From positions 1 through 21,848 of the IMG/VR virus record IMGVR_UViG_3300017739_000135: a DNA stretch of 21,848 nucleotides, one strand, 5' to 3'. A program made the position numbers and the translations under genes. The notes below the pieces were generated by a model. That model searched no databases, was not told the origin of the DNA, and worked only from the letters and a program-made list of their open reading frames with translations. Positions 6,223 to 13,741 of the stretch are shown one piece after another (the stretch's first letter is position 1; each line of letters starts with the position of its first letter). The DNA comes from a virus.

Positions 6223-7840
6223 GTCAGTCTGTATCAGCCATGAACCCTGCCCAGAGTGCGGTTCTAGGGATAACCTAGGCCGCTACTCTGACGGTCATGG
6301 ATACTGTTTTGGATGTGGCTATTATGAGAAAGCTGAAGAAGAAATGTTACAACCCAGTAGCGAAGACTTTGGCTTCACCTCAGTACAAGCAGAGAGTAGT
6401 GAAGTCGAAGAAAATATATTCACGAAAGGGCAAATCAAAGCCCTTTCAAAACGTGGTATCAACGAAGATACCTGTCGTAAATTTGACTACCGTGTAACTA
6501 AACACAACGGGAAACCCTGTCAGGTAGCAAACTATTACGACAACCAGAAGCTCATCGCACAGAAGTTTCGCTTCCCTGATAAGACATTCAAGTGGAGTGG
6601 CAATGCGGCTGGGCTGTATGGTCAGTGGCTGTGGCGTGACGGTGGCAAGATGGTGGTGGTGACCGAAGGGGAACTGGACTGTCTCTCTGTCAGCATGGTA
6701 CAGCAAAACAAATGGCCTACTGTGTCCGTTAAGAATGGGGCACAGGGGGCAAAGCGTGACGTACAGAAATCTCTTGAATGGCTTGAGGGCTTTGACACAG
6801 TGGTGTTCATGTTTGACATGGACGAGGCTGGTCAGTCTGCCGCCAAAGCCTGTGCCTCTGTCCTCACGCCGGGTAAGGCAAAGATAGCACAGCTACCCAT
6901 GAAGGATGCTAATGAGATGCTCATGGCGAACAAGGGTAAAGAGATTATCTCTGCCATCTGGGAAGCCAAGACTTTCAGACCAGACGGTATTGTTCACGGC
7001 ACTGACCTGTGGTCAACCATCTCAACCAACGAGGTTGTCTACTCTGTGGACTACCCTTTCATCGGACTTAACGAGAAGACACACGGCCTTCGCAAATCAG
7101 AGTTGACTTGCATAACAGCCGGGAGTGGCATCGGGAAGTCTGCCTTTGTGCGAGAGATTGGCTATGACCTCATTAAGAAGGGGGAGAAAGTCGGCTTCAT
7201 CATGCTTGAAGAAACCGTTAAGAGAACGGCTCTTGGTCTCATGGGTCTTCACCTCGACAAACCTTTACATCTGGGCTTATCACCTGTTGAAAGTGATGAG
7301 CTTCGGGGTGCATTTGATTCTGTCATCGGTAATGGCAGGGTATATTTCTATGATTCTTTTGGTAGCACTGCTATCGAAAACCTCTTGGCTAGAATCAAGT
7401 TTCTTAGTAAGGGAGAAGAGTGCGATTGGATTATTCTTGACCACCTGTCTATTGTCGTTTCTGGTCTTGGGGACGGTGATGAAAGACGATTGATTGATAA
7501 CGCCATGACTGCCCTTCGTACTCTGGTACAAGAGACAGGCGTGGGGCTGATACTGGTGTCACACCTCAAGCGTCCTGACGGTAACAAAGGACACGAGGAA
7601 GGCGCACAGACCAGCCTGTCACAGCTACGTGGTAGCCATGCTATTGCACAGCTAAGTGACATGGTGCTGGGGCTAGAGAGAAACCAGCAGGGTGAAGAGT
7701 CTAACGTCACCACCGTCAGGGTTCTCAAAAATCGCTTCAGTGGTGACACTGGGGTAGCTTGTCATGCCCAGTACAATCCACTGACGGGACGGATGCAAGA
7801 ATGTAATCCTGAATTTAACGAAAGCGAGGACGAGTTTTGA
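6194..7840 (+). CDS. T7 gp4-like bifunctional primase-helicase
   Basis: The product is 548 aa (T7 gp4A is 566). An N-terminal zinc finger has Cys19, Cys22, Cys38 and Cys41 (CPEC...CFGC). The TOPRIM primase core shows Glu158 in VVTEGELD and Asp208/Asp210 in FMFDMDEAG. The RecA-type helicase domain has a Walker A P-loop at 310-316 (GSGIGKS), Glu339/Glu340 in FIMLEE, Walker B around 413-416 (IILDH), His457 in VSHLKR and an arginine-finger region ending in LGLERNQQ (Arg496). The acidic tail ending SEDEF resembles the polymerase-contacting tail of gp4. TAGGAGA just upstream of ATG 6194 supports the start. It would unwind the fork and lay down primers for the DNA polymerase encoded two genes downstream. 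Confidence 0.97.
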   Translation: MRDTSETLTESVCISHEPCPECGSRDNLGRYSDGHGYCFGCGYYEKAEEEMLQPSSEDFGFTSVQAESSEVEENIFTKGQIKALSKRGINEDTCRKFDYRVTKHNGKPCQVANYYDNQKLIAQKFRFPDKTFKWSGNAAGLYGQWLWRDGGKMVVVTEGELDCLSVSMVQQNKWPTVSVKNGAQGAKRDVQKSLEWLEGFDTVVFMFDMDEAGQSAAKACASVLTPGKAKIAQLPMKDANEMLMANKGKEIISAIWEAKTFRPDGIVHGTDLWSTISTNEVVYSVDYPFIGLNEKTHGLRKSELTCITAGSGIGKSAFVREIGYDLIKKGEKVGFIMLEETVKRTALGLMGLHLDKPLHLGLSPVESDELRGAFDSVIGNGRVYFYDSFGSTAIENLLARIKFLSKGEECDWIILDHLSIVVSGLGDGDERRLIDNAMTALRTLVQETGVGLILVSHLKRPDGNKGHEEGAQTSLSQLRGSHAIAQLSDMVLGLERNQQGEESNVTTVRVLKNRFSGDTGVACHAQYNPLTGRMQECNPEFNESEDEF

Positions 7841-8247
7841 TGAGAGATACAACAAGAGAAGCCAGCGTTTCACAGTTTCAAAAAGCTATGGGGCAGGATG
7901 TTGACATCCCCTACAGCAAGTCAGCTTTACATCTAAGAATGCGGCTGATTAAAGAAGAGGTGGAAGAGCTAGAGGCTGAAGTCAAGCAAGCAACGCATCA
8001 ACTTCAAGAGTACAACAAGGTTTCATACGAGACCAAAGAACAGCTTATGAAAGAGCTATGCGATGTGATGTATGTGGTCTCTGGATTTGCTGTAACTTTT
8101 GGTTTACCCATCCAGCCAGCTTTCAACCGTGTTCATCAATCTAATATGAGCAAGCTCGTTGATGGCAAACCAGTGATAGATGCTGGCGGCAAGGTGCTGA
8201 AGGGTGAGAACTACAAACCACCAACAATGGAAGGACTGATTACATGA
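7840..8247 (+). CDS. MazG-like nucleoside triphosphate pyrophosphohydrolase
   Basis: The protein has 135 aa from ATG 7840, which overlaps the helicase TGA; an in-frame TTG lies at 7837. The all-alpha NTP-PPase signature is clear: E39-E40-x-x-E43 in KEEVEELEAE, then E72-x-x-D75 in KELCDVMYV, the metal-binding pattern of the MazG/PRA-PH superfamily. The C-terminal RVHQSNMSKLVDGKPV is typical of small phage and bacterial members. Family enzymes hydrolyse NTPs or dNTPs to the monophosphate and pyrophosphate; marine phage versions have been proposed to affect (p)ppGpp or to recycle host nucleotides. Its insertion between helicase and polymerase, overlapping both, ties it to the replication operon. 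The specific substrate cannot be read from the sequence. Confidence 0.88.
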   Translation: MRDTTREASVSQFQKAMGQDVDIPYSKSALHLRMRLIKEEVEELEAEVKQATHQLQEYNKVSYETKEQLMKELCDVMYVVSGFAVTFGLPIQPAFNRVHQSNMSKLVDGKPVIDAGGKVLKGENYKPPTMEGLIT

Positions 8248-9989
8248 GGTACATCTTTGATATAGAGACAGACGGTCTGTTAGATACTGTTTCTACTATC
8301 CATTGCCTCATCCTCAAGGACATAGACTCAGGCGAGATTATTAGCTACACCGATAACTGGCCTGAAGGTGTCAAGAGGTTAGAGGAAGCTGACCTAATCA
8401 TAGGCCACAACATCATCAAGTACGATATCCCTGTACTGAAAAAGCTAGGTACTTTTAATACACAAGCACAGATAAAAGATACCTTGGTCTGCACCCGTTT
8501 GATATGGGCAGACATCAAGCAGTCTGACTTCAACCGTACTGACTTCCCCCGGAAGCTCATTGGCAGTCACAGTCTTGAGGCATGGGGGCATCGCATTGGC
8601 AACTACAAAGGCAACTACGATGGTGGCTGGGAACACTTCAGTCAGGAGATGTGGGAATACTGCATCCAAGATGTCGAGGTGACTAGCACACTGTGGGATA
8701 AAATTGTTGCAAAAAATTATAGCGAACAAGCGATGGAGCTAGAACATGAGTTGGCTGAAATTATTTACAGGCAAGAAACTTTTGGATTTGCCTTTGACAA
8801 AGAGAGGGCTGGTTCTTTATATGCTCAACTATCAGGACGAAAGCTTGAGCTTCAACAACAACTCAAAGCAACCTTCCCCGATTGGGAAATCAAAACCCCA
8901 TTCACCCCCAAGGTAAACTCTAAGAAGTTTGGTTACGAAAAGGGTGTGCCCACCTACAAAGTAAAGACGGTGGAGTTCAACCCCGGTAGCCGTGACCATG
9001 TGGCTGACCGTTTGATGAAGCTCAGAGGCTGGAAGCCAAAAGACTTTACCAATGACGGGAAGCCGAAGGTAGATGAAGAGACTCTCTCAACCCTAGACTA
9101 CCCCGAATCAAAGCTCCTTGTTGAATATTACACCCTCATCAAGAGGCTGGGTCAGCTAGGCGATGGCAACTATGCGTGGATAAAGGAAGAAATAAATGGG
9201 CGTATTCATGGTTCAGTCAACACTAATGGCGCAGTCACTGGACGAGCTACACATAGCTTTCCGAACTTGGCGCAAGTCCCAGCCATCGGTGTCCCCTATG
9301 GAAAAGAGTGTCGTGAGTTGTTCACTGTTGCTTCTGGCAACAAGCTTGTGGGCGTTGACGTAAGTGGGCTTGAGTTAAGATGCTTGGCTCATTACATGGC
9401 AAAATATGATGGGGGTGCTTATGCAGAAACAGTCGTTAGTGGCGATGTCCATAGCGAGAACCAAAAGGCGGCTGGCCTACCCACCCGTAGTACAGCCAAG
9501 ACGTTCATCTATGGATTCTTGTACGGGGCAGGGGCACAGAAAATCGGAAGCATCGTTGGTAAAGGAGCAAAGGAAGGGGCACAACTTAAAGCCAGATTCC
9601 TGAAGCAGTTACCAGCCTTGGACAAACTAATAACAAAAGTTCAGAAAGCATCTGAACGAGGACACCTTATTGGACTAGACGGCAGACAACTGAAAGTTCG
9701 CTCGTCTCATGCCGCACTTAATACCCTTCTGCAATCTGCTGGTGGCTTAATCTGCAAGCAGTGGATTGTTGAATTTGACCGTGCCTTGAAACAGGCAGGG
9801 TTGTCGAGTTCATGTGACCAAGTGTGTTGGATACATGATGAGATTCAATTAGAAGTAAAGGAAGATATGGCAGATGACATTGGAAAACTCGCAGTTGAAT
9901 GTATTGGTAGGTCAGGAGATTTCTTCGGAGTTCGATGTGAACTCACTGGAGAATACAGAGTCGGAAACAACTGGGCAGAAACCCATTAA
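8244..9989 (+). CDS. T7-like family A DNA polymerase (gp5), short form
   Basis: The product is 581 aa (T7 gp5 is 704). The 3'-5' exonuclease has Asp6 and Glu8 (FDIETDG), Asp61 (HNIIKYD) and Asp143 (CIQDVEV). Polymerase motif A is VGVDVSGLELRCLAHYM (Asp372). Motif B is STAKTFIYGFLYG (Lys419, Tyr423 at the T7 Tyr526 position). Motif C is CWIHDEIQLEV (Asp532). HGSVNTNGAVTGRATH and SFPNLAQVP match T7 closely. From the third exonuclease aspartate to motif A there are 229 residues against 301 in T7. That deficit is about the size of T7's thioredoxin-binding loop, which therefore seems absent. It starts with an ATGA overlap with the MazG-like gene. It would replicate the phage genome together with the helicase and SSB. 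Confidence 0.97.
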   Translation: MRYIFDIETDGLLDTVSTIHCLILKDIDSGEIISYTDNWPEGVKRLEEADLIIGHNIIKYDIPVLKKLGTFNTQAQIKDTLVCTRLIWADIKQSDFNRTDFPRKLIGSHSLEAWGHRIGNYKGNYDGGWEHFSQEMWEYCIQDVEVTSTLWDKIVAKNYSEQAMELEHELAEIIYRQETFGFAFDKERAGSLYAQLSGRKLELQQQLKATFPDWEIKTPFTPKVNSKKFGYEKGVPTYKVKTVEFNPGSRDHVADRLMKLRGWKPKDFTNDGKPKVDEETLSTLDYPESKLLVEYYTLIKRLGQLGDGNYAWIKEEINGRIHGSVNTNGAVTGRATHSFPNLAQVPAIGVPYGKECRELFTVASGNKLVGVDVSGLELRCLAHYMAKYDGGAYAETVVSGDVHSENQKAAGLPTRSTAKTFIYGFLYGAGAQKIGSIVGKGAKEGAQLKARFLKQLPALDKLITKVQKASERGHLIGLDGRQLKVRSSHAALNTLLQSAGGLICKQWIVEFDRALKQAGLSSSCDQVCWIHDEIQLEVKEDMADDIGKLAVECIGRSGDFFGVRCELTGEYRVGNNWAETH

Positions 9990-10488
9990 GCATTGCATTG
10001 ATTGCGGTGACCCCCTTGTTATTGGAGATAACTGGACAGAAGCCAGAGAAAATCAGAGCAAGTATGTATGTAAGTCATGCTGGCACAAAGGCAAACGTGC
10101 TGAGATGTGGGTGGGTGGAAAGTATATCGCAAAGTCCCACCCGTTATGGAAGCCCGGACGTTACAAAACATTTGAAGAAGCGGCCTTTGAAAGTCTTGGT
10201 AACTACACTCGCAGTAAGGAAGGTGAAGTGTACATCATCACCAACCCTGCTTGGCCTGAGTGGATTAAGGTAGGCATGGCAGTCGATGCTGATGACCGTT
10301 GCAACGGTTACCAAACAAGTAGCCCATTTCGTGACTATGAAATTGTGTATTCGTTTAAGACCGATGACAGGCGCAAATCAGAGCGTGATGCTCATACTTT
10401 GATTGAACGGTATGCAGAAGAGAGGCGTGGTGAATGGTTTAAGATTACACCGGGCACGGCATCTCATTTATTATCAACTATCCACTGA
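9937..10488 (+). CDS. Zinc-ribbon plus GIY-YIG/T5orf172-type protein
   Basis: With GTG 9937 the product is 183 aa. GGAG at 9927-9930 with 6-nt spacing favours it, though the frame stays open from ATG 9874. The N-terminal part has two cysteine pairs (HCIDCG and CKSC, about 27 residues apart) forming a probable zinc ribbon. The C-terminal half (GEVYIITNP, WIKVGMAVDADDRCNGYQTSSPF, DAHTLIERYAEERRGEWFKI) matches the T5orf172/MUG113 branch of the GIY-YIG nuclease fold. The catalytic Tyr, Arg and Glu are plausible in VYII, DDRCNGYQ and GEWF. The gene overlaps the polymerase end by 53 nt. It may be a structure-specific or homing-type nuclease. The fold assignment is good, the function uncertain. Confidence 0.8.
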   Translation: MNSLENTESETTGQKPIKHCIDCGDPLVIGDNWTEARENQSKYVCKSCWHKGKRAEMWVGGKYIAKSHPLWKPGRYKTFEEAAFESLGNYTRSKEGEVYIITNPAWPEWIKVGMAVDADDRCNGYQTSSPFRDYEIVYSFKTDDRRKSERDAHTLIERYAEERRGEWFKITPGTASHLLSTIH

Positions 10489-10496
10489 GGTATATT

Positions 10497-11219
10497 ATGG
10501 AAAGAACACTACTAATTGACGGTGACATCATGGTCTACCAATACTCTAGCACAGTCGAGCAAGAGATAGATTGGGGTGACGATGTGTGGTCACTGTGGGC
10601 TGACGCAAGTGAAGCCAAAGGGTTAATCCTACAATACATCGACTTACTGATGGAAGAAACTGCGGCAGATGATTTCATTATCTGTTTCAGTGACAAGGAT
10701 AACTTTCGCAAAGAGGTTGCGTCCACCTACAAATCCAACCGCAAAGGCAAGCGCAAGCCTGTCTGCTACAAAGCAATAGTTGAGTGGATTAAAGAAACCT
10801 ACACCACAGAACAGTGGGCTGGGTTAGAAGCTGATGATGTCATGGGCATCATGTCTACATCTGAAATGGTTCAAGGGGAGAAGGTCATTGTCTCAGAAGA
10901 CAAGGACATGAAGACCATCCCCGGTTTGCTCTGGCGTTCAGGCGAGATGCTCAACATCACACAGGAAGAAGCTGACTATAACCACCTGTACCAAACCCTT
11001 GTTGGTGATACTACAGATGGCTACCCCGGCTTGCGTGGTGTGGGGGACAAGAGAGCAACAGAGCTACTCAAAAAACCTACGTGGGAAACTGTAGTCAAAG
11101 CATTTGAGAAGGCTGGTCAGACTGAAGAGGACGCATTAGTCCAAGCACGGCTGGCTCGTATTCTCCGGGCTAGTGATTACAACTTTGAATTTGACCAACC
11201 TATTTTGTGGAGACCTTAA
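10497..11219 (+). CDS. T7 gp6-like 5'-3' exonuclease (FEN/PIN family)
   Basis: The product is 240 aa (T7 gp6 is 300). Metal-binding acidic residues are Asp8 and Asp10 (LLIDGDIMVY), Asp66 (FSDKDNFRK), Glu111, Asp113 and Asp114 (LEADDVMG), Asp135 and Asp137 (SEDKDMKTIPG), and Asp171 and Asp174 (GDTTDGYPG). The helix-hairpin-helix segment GLRGVGDKRATELL follows. A basic stretch, KSNRKGKRKP (79-88), fits the helical arch. TGAGG at 10486-10490 sits 6 nt before the ATG. In T7 the enzyme removes RNA primers and degrades host DNA, feeding nucleotides to replication. The adjoining nucleotide-metabolism genes fit that purpose. The stop codon overlaps the next start by 1 nt. Confidence 0.94.
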   Translation: MERTLLIDGDIMVYQYSSTVEQEIDWGDDVWSLWADASEAKGLILQYIDLLMEETAADDFIICFSDKDNFRKEVASTYKSNRKGKRKPVCYKAIVEWIKETYTTEQWAGLEADDVMGIMSTSEMVQGEKVIVSEDKDMKTIPGLLWRSGEMLNITQEEADYNHLYQTLVGDTTDGYPGLRGVGDKRATELLKKPTWETVVKAFEKAGQTEEDALVQARLARILRASDYNFEFDQPILWRP

Positions 11220-11497
11220 TGCCGCTACCAACGGATGCACAAGAACGTAAAGCCATCCCTATCTACACAGGCTTTATCAAATACTTTCCTGATGCGATTG
11301 CTGAAGTAGCAAGGGTGTCCCTCAAGGGGGGCATCCAGCATGGGCAAACACCTGAGACCCTACACTGGGACAGAACAAAATCAAAAGACGAACTAGATGC
11401 CATGATGCGCCACATCATTGATGAAGATTGGGCACAGGTAGCTTGGAGAGCTATGGCAAACTTACAAAAGCAGATTGAGCAAGGACAGAATCAATGA
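11219..11497 (+). CDS. DUF5664-type (dATP/dGTP diphosphohydrolase N-terminal-like) small protein
   Basis: From ATG 11219 (TAATG overlap with the exonuclease; GGAG at 11209-11212) the protein has 92 aa. The motifs LPTDAQERKAIPIYTGFIKYFPDA, HWDRTKSKDELDAMMRHI and GGIQHG are those of a phage family filed as DUF5664 or 'dATP/dGTP diphosphohydrolase, N-terminal'. The conserved E-x-D and histidines suggest a metal-binding helical fold. The frame ends with an ATGA overlap with nrdJ, so it is probably co-translated with the reductase and linked to dNTP balance. I saw no purZ-like gene, so there is no sign of a diaminopurine genome. Family recognition is from memory of the motif and the substrate is inferred. 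Confidence 0.72.
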   Translation: MPLPTDAQERKAIPIYTGFIKYFPDAIAEVARVSLKGGIQHGQTPETLHWDRTKSKDELDAMMRHIIDEDWAQVAWRAMANLQKQIEQGQNQ

Positions 11498-13188
11498 TAC
11501 CAAACCAGCATTACGGGATGACACTTCCCATTTCAGATGAGATTGACGCAATTAAGTATAGGCAGACAGGGGAAGATTTCTATTCCAAGGTAGTTCGTAT
11601 TGCTGGGGCATTGAAGGATGACCCACTGCACTTTGAGACATTCAAGGATGTACTCAGGCACATGAGGTTTCTCCCTGCTGGCAGAGTACAAAATGCTATG
11701 GGTGCTACACGGCAGACCACAGCGTTCAACTGCTTTGTGTCAGGCATCATTGAAGACAGTATGGACAGCATCATGCACCGGGCTACACAGGCCGCAGAAA
11801 CCATGAGGCGTGGTGGTGGTATCGGCTACGACTTCAGCCGCTTGCGTCCACGGGGTGACCGTATCAAGTCACTCGACTCTAAGGCATCTGGTGCTGTGTC
11901 TTTCATGCAGATTTATGATGCAGTCTGTCAGACCATCGCATCCTCTGGTCATAGGCGTGGGGCACAGATGGGGGTACTTCGTATTGACCACCCTGACATT
12001 GAACAGTTCCTTACAGCCAAGCAGAACAGTGACAAGCTGACAGGCTTCAACATCTCCATCGGTGTGACTGACAAGTTTATGCGGTGCTTGGAAGATGGTG
12101 AGCCATTCCCTCTTGAGTATCAGGGTGAAGTCTACAAAGAGGTAGACCCTGAGAACCTATGGGACATGGTGATGCGTAGCACATGGGATTGGGCTGAACC
12201 GGGCGTTCTGTTCATCGACACAATCAACAAGATGAACAACCTACGCTACTGTGAAACCATCGAAGCCACTAACCCATGTGGTGAACAGCCCCTGCCACCA
12301 TTCGGTGCGTGTCTGCTGGGGTCTTTCAACCTACCTAAGTATGTCATTGATGGTAAGTTTGACTTCGGATTGTACGTCAACGACATCTATCAGGTAGTTC
12401 GTGCGATGGATAACATCATTGACCGTACTATCTACCCACTCCCAGAACAGAAACAGGAAGCAAAGAACAAGCGTAGAATGGGGCTTGGTGTAACAGGCTT
12501 GGCTAATGCGGCTGAGATGTGTGGACACGCCTATGCCTCTGATGAGTTCATGGAGTTTACTGAGACTGTACTGGAAACCTTACGTGACCATTGTTACTCA
12601 GCGTCTGCTGACCTAGCAGAAGAGAAGGGTTCATTCCCACTCTATGATGAGTACAACTATATGGACAGTAAGTTTGTTAAGACGCTACCTGAGTGGGTAC
12701 AAGAGAAAATCAAACGTCAGGGTATCCGTAACTCTCACCTCACATCTATCGCACCTACAGGCACAATCAGTCTGACTGCTGACAACGTGTCATCAGGGAT
12801 TGAACCACCGTTCAGCCTCTTCTATGACCGCACAATCCAGCAGTTTGATGGGCATACAGTCGAGCGTGTTGAGGACTATGCCTACCGTCAGGGGGTATCA
12901 GGCCGTACCGCTAACGAGATTTCTGCACAGGAACATTTAGCTGTGTTGGCTCTGGCTTCTCAGTACGTTGACAGTGCGGTGTCTAAGACCTGTAACGTGG
13001 GAGATAACGTCACCTATGACGAGTTCAAGAACCTCTATTACGATGCGTGGAAACAAGGATGCAAAGGAATAACTACCTTCCGTGCCGCTGGAAAAAGGTA
13101 TGGAATTTTGAACGAGGTAAAAGAAGACGAGCCAAACGTAGAGGCTTGCTTTATTGACCCGGATACTGGGTTAAAATCCTGTGAATAA
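11494..13188 (+). CDS. nrdJ: Adenosylcobalamin-dependent (class II) ribonucleotide reductase
   Basis: A 564-aa NrdJ-type reductase. The active site has Cys80 (FNCF), the loop Asn260-x-Cys262-x-Glu264 (ATNPCGEQPLP) and Cys273 (GACLLGSFNL). The 11-residue spacing between the thiyl-radical cysteine and its partner equals that in the Thermotoga enzyme. Glycine-rich MRRGGGIGYDFSRLRP and APTGTISLTADNVSSGIEP are further class II hallmarks. The C-terminal Cys pair (ACFIDPDTGLKSC) may act in re-reduction. No NrdB-type small subunit is encoded nearby, consistent with use of coenzyme B12 from the host. The enzyme makes deoxynucleotides for phage replication. P-SSP7 also carries a reductase between the exonuclease and portal genes. 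It starts within an ATGA overlap. Confidence 0.96.
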   Translation: MIPNQHYGMTLPISDEIDAIKYRQTGEDFYSKVVRIAGALKDDPLHFETFKDVLRHMRFLPAGRVQNAMGATRQTTAFNCFVSGIIEDSMDSIMHRATQAAETMRRGGGIGYDFSRLRPRGDRIKSLDSKASGAVSFMQIYDAVCQTIASSGHRRGAQMGVLRIDHPDIEQFLTAKQNSDKLTGFNISIGVTDKFMRCLEDGEPFPLEYQGEVYKEVDPENLWDMVMRSTWDWAEPGVLFIDTINKMNNLRYCETIEATNPCGEQPLPPFGACLLGSFNLPKYVIDGKFDFGLYVNDIYQVVRAMDNIIDRTIYPLPEQKQEAKNKRRMGLGVTGLANAAEMCGHAYASDEFMEFTETVLETLRDHCYSASADLAEEKGSFPLYDEYNYMDSKFVKTLPEWVQEKIKRQGIRNSHLTSIAPTGTISLTADNVSSGIEPPFSLFYDRTIQQFDGHTVERVEDYAYRQGVSGRTANEISAQEHLAVLALASQYVDSAVSKTCNVGDNVTYDEFKNLYYDAWKQGCKGITTFRAAGKRYGILNEVKEDEPNVEACFIDPDTGLKSCE

Positions 13189-13203
13189 TACCCTGCATAT
13201 AAG
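13186..13203 (+). promoter_or_regulatory. Putative phage RNA polymerase promoter before the virion genes
   Basis: TAATACCCTGCATAT (13186-13200) is an exact 15-nt copy of the element at 4591. G13203 is at the predicted +1, giving a transcript starting GAGGAC. The promoter starts on the nrdJ stop codon and marks the switch from DNA metabolism to structural genes, where T7 also places late promoters. The predicted leader is only 10 nt long and its first bases (GAGG) would serve as the ribosome-binding site of the next gene. Confidence 0.7.
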
Positions 13204-13212
13204 AGGACTAGA

Positions 13213-13419
13213 ATGTCTAAAGATATTAATGAAGTAGAACATCTACCCGTCACAGTAGTTCAACTTATTGAGACACTAGACCAAGTATATCCCGAAGAAT
13301 CTGCCAGATTAGAATGGTCAGACAGAGAAGTTTGGATAAGGGCTGGTCAACGGTCTGTCGTAAATTGGTTGTTAGAGTTGAAGAGACGGGACGAAAACCC
13401 TAACACTGAGGATGGATAA
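13213..13419 (+). CDS. Conserved small phage protein, function unknown
   Basis: A 68-aa soluble protein opening MSKDINEVEHLPVTVVQL, followed by an amphipathic helix (IETLDQVYPEE) and a second helical part (REVWIRAGQRSVVNWLLELKRR). Similar proteins with 'EHLP...LDxxYPE...W..AG.RSVV..L' sit before the connector genes in several marine podoviruses. I know of no assigned function. GAGG at 13203-13206 provides the ribosome-binding site and is also the predicted first bases of the late transcript. The next gene begins directly at the stop codon. Confidence 0.82.
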   Translation: MSKDINEVEHLPVTVVQLIETLDQVYPEESARLEWSDREVWIRAGQRSVVNWLLELKRRDENPNTEDG

Positions 13420-13728
13420 ATGTGTGACCCAATAACCATTGCGGTTGCGGCTGGTACAGCTTTAGTTGGCAAGAAAATGGCTGACGATTCAGCTAAAAAG
13501 AAAGAAAATGCTTTCAAGAAACAGCAAGCAGATGCTAACGCTCAAGCCGCCGCAGAGCAAAAGAAGCTCCAAGACCAACTAAAAGAAAACGAAAAGAACC
13601 CAATGCTGTTAGGCAAAGGGGGACAGTACAAGTCAGGCTCAGACTCACTGAGAGTTAAGAAAGCCGCTACCTCACCCAATACATCTATTGGAACAGGCGG
13701 TTCTACGGGTACTGGGTTGAACATATAA
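13420..13728 (+). CDS. T7 gp7.3-like tail assembly protein
   Basis: The product is 102 aa (T7 gp7.3 is 99). It has a short hydrophobic N-terminus (MCDPITIAVAAGTALVG), then a lysine/glutamine/alanine-rich helical middle that could form a coiled coil. A Gly/Ser/Thr-rich tail contains SDSLRVKK and ends in TGTGLNI. The SL-x-V motif and the G-x-NI end parallel the end of T7 gp7.3 (SLSV...GGGINI), and the position directly before the portal is the same. T7 gp7.3 is a small virion protein needed for tail assembly and adsorption. The assignment rests on position, size and the C-terminal motif rather than full-length similarity. Confidence 0.65.
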   Translation: MCDPITIAVAAGTALVGKKMADDSAKKKENAFKKQQADANAQAAAEQKKLQDQLKENEKNPMLLGKGGQYKSGSDSLRVKKAATSPNTSIGTGGSTGTGLNI

Positions 13729-13741
13729 TAGGGATAGTGTC

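Noticed and set aside
7770-7782. AGTACAATCCACT in the helicase gene, identical over 13 nt to 4570-4582
   Set aside because: It encodes the helicase C-terminal segment and the match ends before the conserved GGCAT part of the intergenic element, so coincidence is likely.
9721-9745. AATACCCTTCTGCAATCTG as another phage promoter
   Set aside because: It lies inside the conserved LNTLLQSAG coding motif of the DNA polymerase and lacks the TAATAC-11-G layout with an AT-rich -5 region.
11219-11497. Sign of a diaminopurine (Z) genome from the DUF5664-type gene
   Set aside because: No PurZ-like synthetase is in the window and the DNA polymerase is an ordinary T7 type; the small gene alone is not evidence.
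13719-13741. AACATATAATAGGGATAG before the portal gene as a promoter
   Set aside because: It resembles only the CATAT part of the promoter element and lacks TAATACC. It is better explained as the gp7.3-like stop codon followed by the portal ribosome-binding site.
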